Shown here in pieces: positions 6,715 to 6,809 of a DNA stretch of 6,809 nucleotides; the stretch's first letter is position 1, and each line of letters starts with the position of its first letter. Source of the stretch: Gammaproteobacteria bacterium (GTDB lineage Bacteria > Pseudomonadota > Gammaproteobacteria > Pseudomonadales > Azotimanducaceae); the NCBI GenBank assembly GCA_002719135.1, contig PBGU01000017.1:1-6809 (forward strand), read 5' to 3'. Made by a program: the position numbers and the translations under genes. Under the pieces are notes generated by a model. It was given only the letters and a program-made list of their open reading frames with translations, had not been told where the DNA came from and ran no database searches.

Positions 6715-6764
6715 GGCCCGGCTCATATATTCAGGACCTACCATGCCCCCCCACGGAGCGGGAA

Positions 6765-6792
6765 AGATTAACAAAGAAGATAAGGATGTCAA
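6765..6792 (-). promoter_or_regulatory. Candidate sigma70-type promoter for the cluster
   Basis: A perfect -35 hexamer TTGACA (6792-6787) is followed after 16 nt by TAATCT (6770-6765), a weak -10 with three of six consensus bases. Transcription would begin near 6758 and give a leader of about 170 nt before the DUF3450 ATG. The -35 match is clear, but the poor -10 keeps confidence low. Confidence 0.35.
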
Positions 6793-6809
6793 CACGGAAA
6801 AACCTTGGA

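Larger units (their letters stand above)
6588..6809 (-). other. Noncoding leader upstream of the TonB2-type cluster
   Basis: These 222 bases hold no gene I can support. They include one promoter-like element near 6792-6765, a run of seven C on the plus strand (6746-6752), and two short inverted repeats followed on the minus strand by T-rich sequence (6714-6699 and 6624-6611). No Fur-box-like palindrome was recognised by eye. Confidence 0.6.

Noticed and set aside
6746..6752. Run of seven C as a phase-variation tract
   Set aside because: The run is short and lies in noncoding sequence outside the candidate promoter spacer.
6613..6795. A 60-residue open frame on the minus strand in the leader
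   Set aside because: No family resemblance, no Shine-Dalgarno of note, and it overlaps the promoter-like and hairpin elements and the start region of the DUF3450 gene.

Overview
The window is a tightly packed bacterial segment in which every supportable gene lies on the minus strand, so transcription runs from high to low coordinates. Base composition is close to balanced. The gene set and protein styles suggest a Gammaproteobacterium, probably a marine or aquatic one. The main clue is a complete TonB2/TtpC-type energy-transduction cluster of the kind known in Vibrio, Shewanella, Alteromonas and relatives. The taxonomic guess rests on family resemblance only.

In transcription order: (1) 6809-6588, a noncoding leader with one candidate sigma70-like promoter and two short hairpins followed by T-runs. 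(2) 6587-5811, a DUF3450 periplasmic coiled-coil protein. (3) 5808-4345, a TtpC-like protein with signal peptide, long periplasmic coiled coil and C-terminal MotA/TolQ/ExbB channel domain. (4) 4338-3808, a short ExbB. (5) 3808-3401, ExbD. (6) 3389-2787, a short TonB. (7) 2777-1410, an exported TPR protein. (8) 1353-724, riboflavin synthase (RibE). (9) 752-1, the N-terminal ~250 residues of an alpha/beta hydrolase with a lipoprotein-like signal, cut by the window edge. No gene on the plus strand is supported.

The first six genes form one functional unit. ExbB and ExbD form the proton channel that drives TonB, and TonB energises outer-membrane receptors. TtpC, DUF3450 and the TPR protein are accessory parts that appear in TonB2-type systems but not in the E. 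coli system. Gene junctions are extremely tight (1-nt overlap, 2-nt and 6-nt gaps, stop codons inside the next Shine-Dalgarno), which points to one operon with coupled translation. ribE follows after 56 nt with no convincing terminator and may be read through. The hydrolase start appears to overlap the end of ribE.

The most interesting points are mechanistic. Both ExbB-family proteins lack a glutamate at the position that aligns with E. coli ExbB Glu176, while the flanking threonines are kept. TonB is short with a very small proline-rich segment. Two neighbouring exported proteins both have long coiled coils. The cluster type is known; I see no wholly undescribed system.
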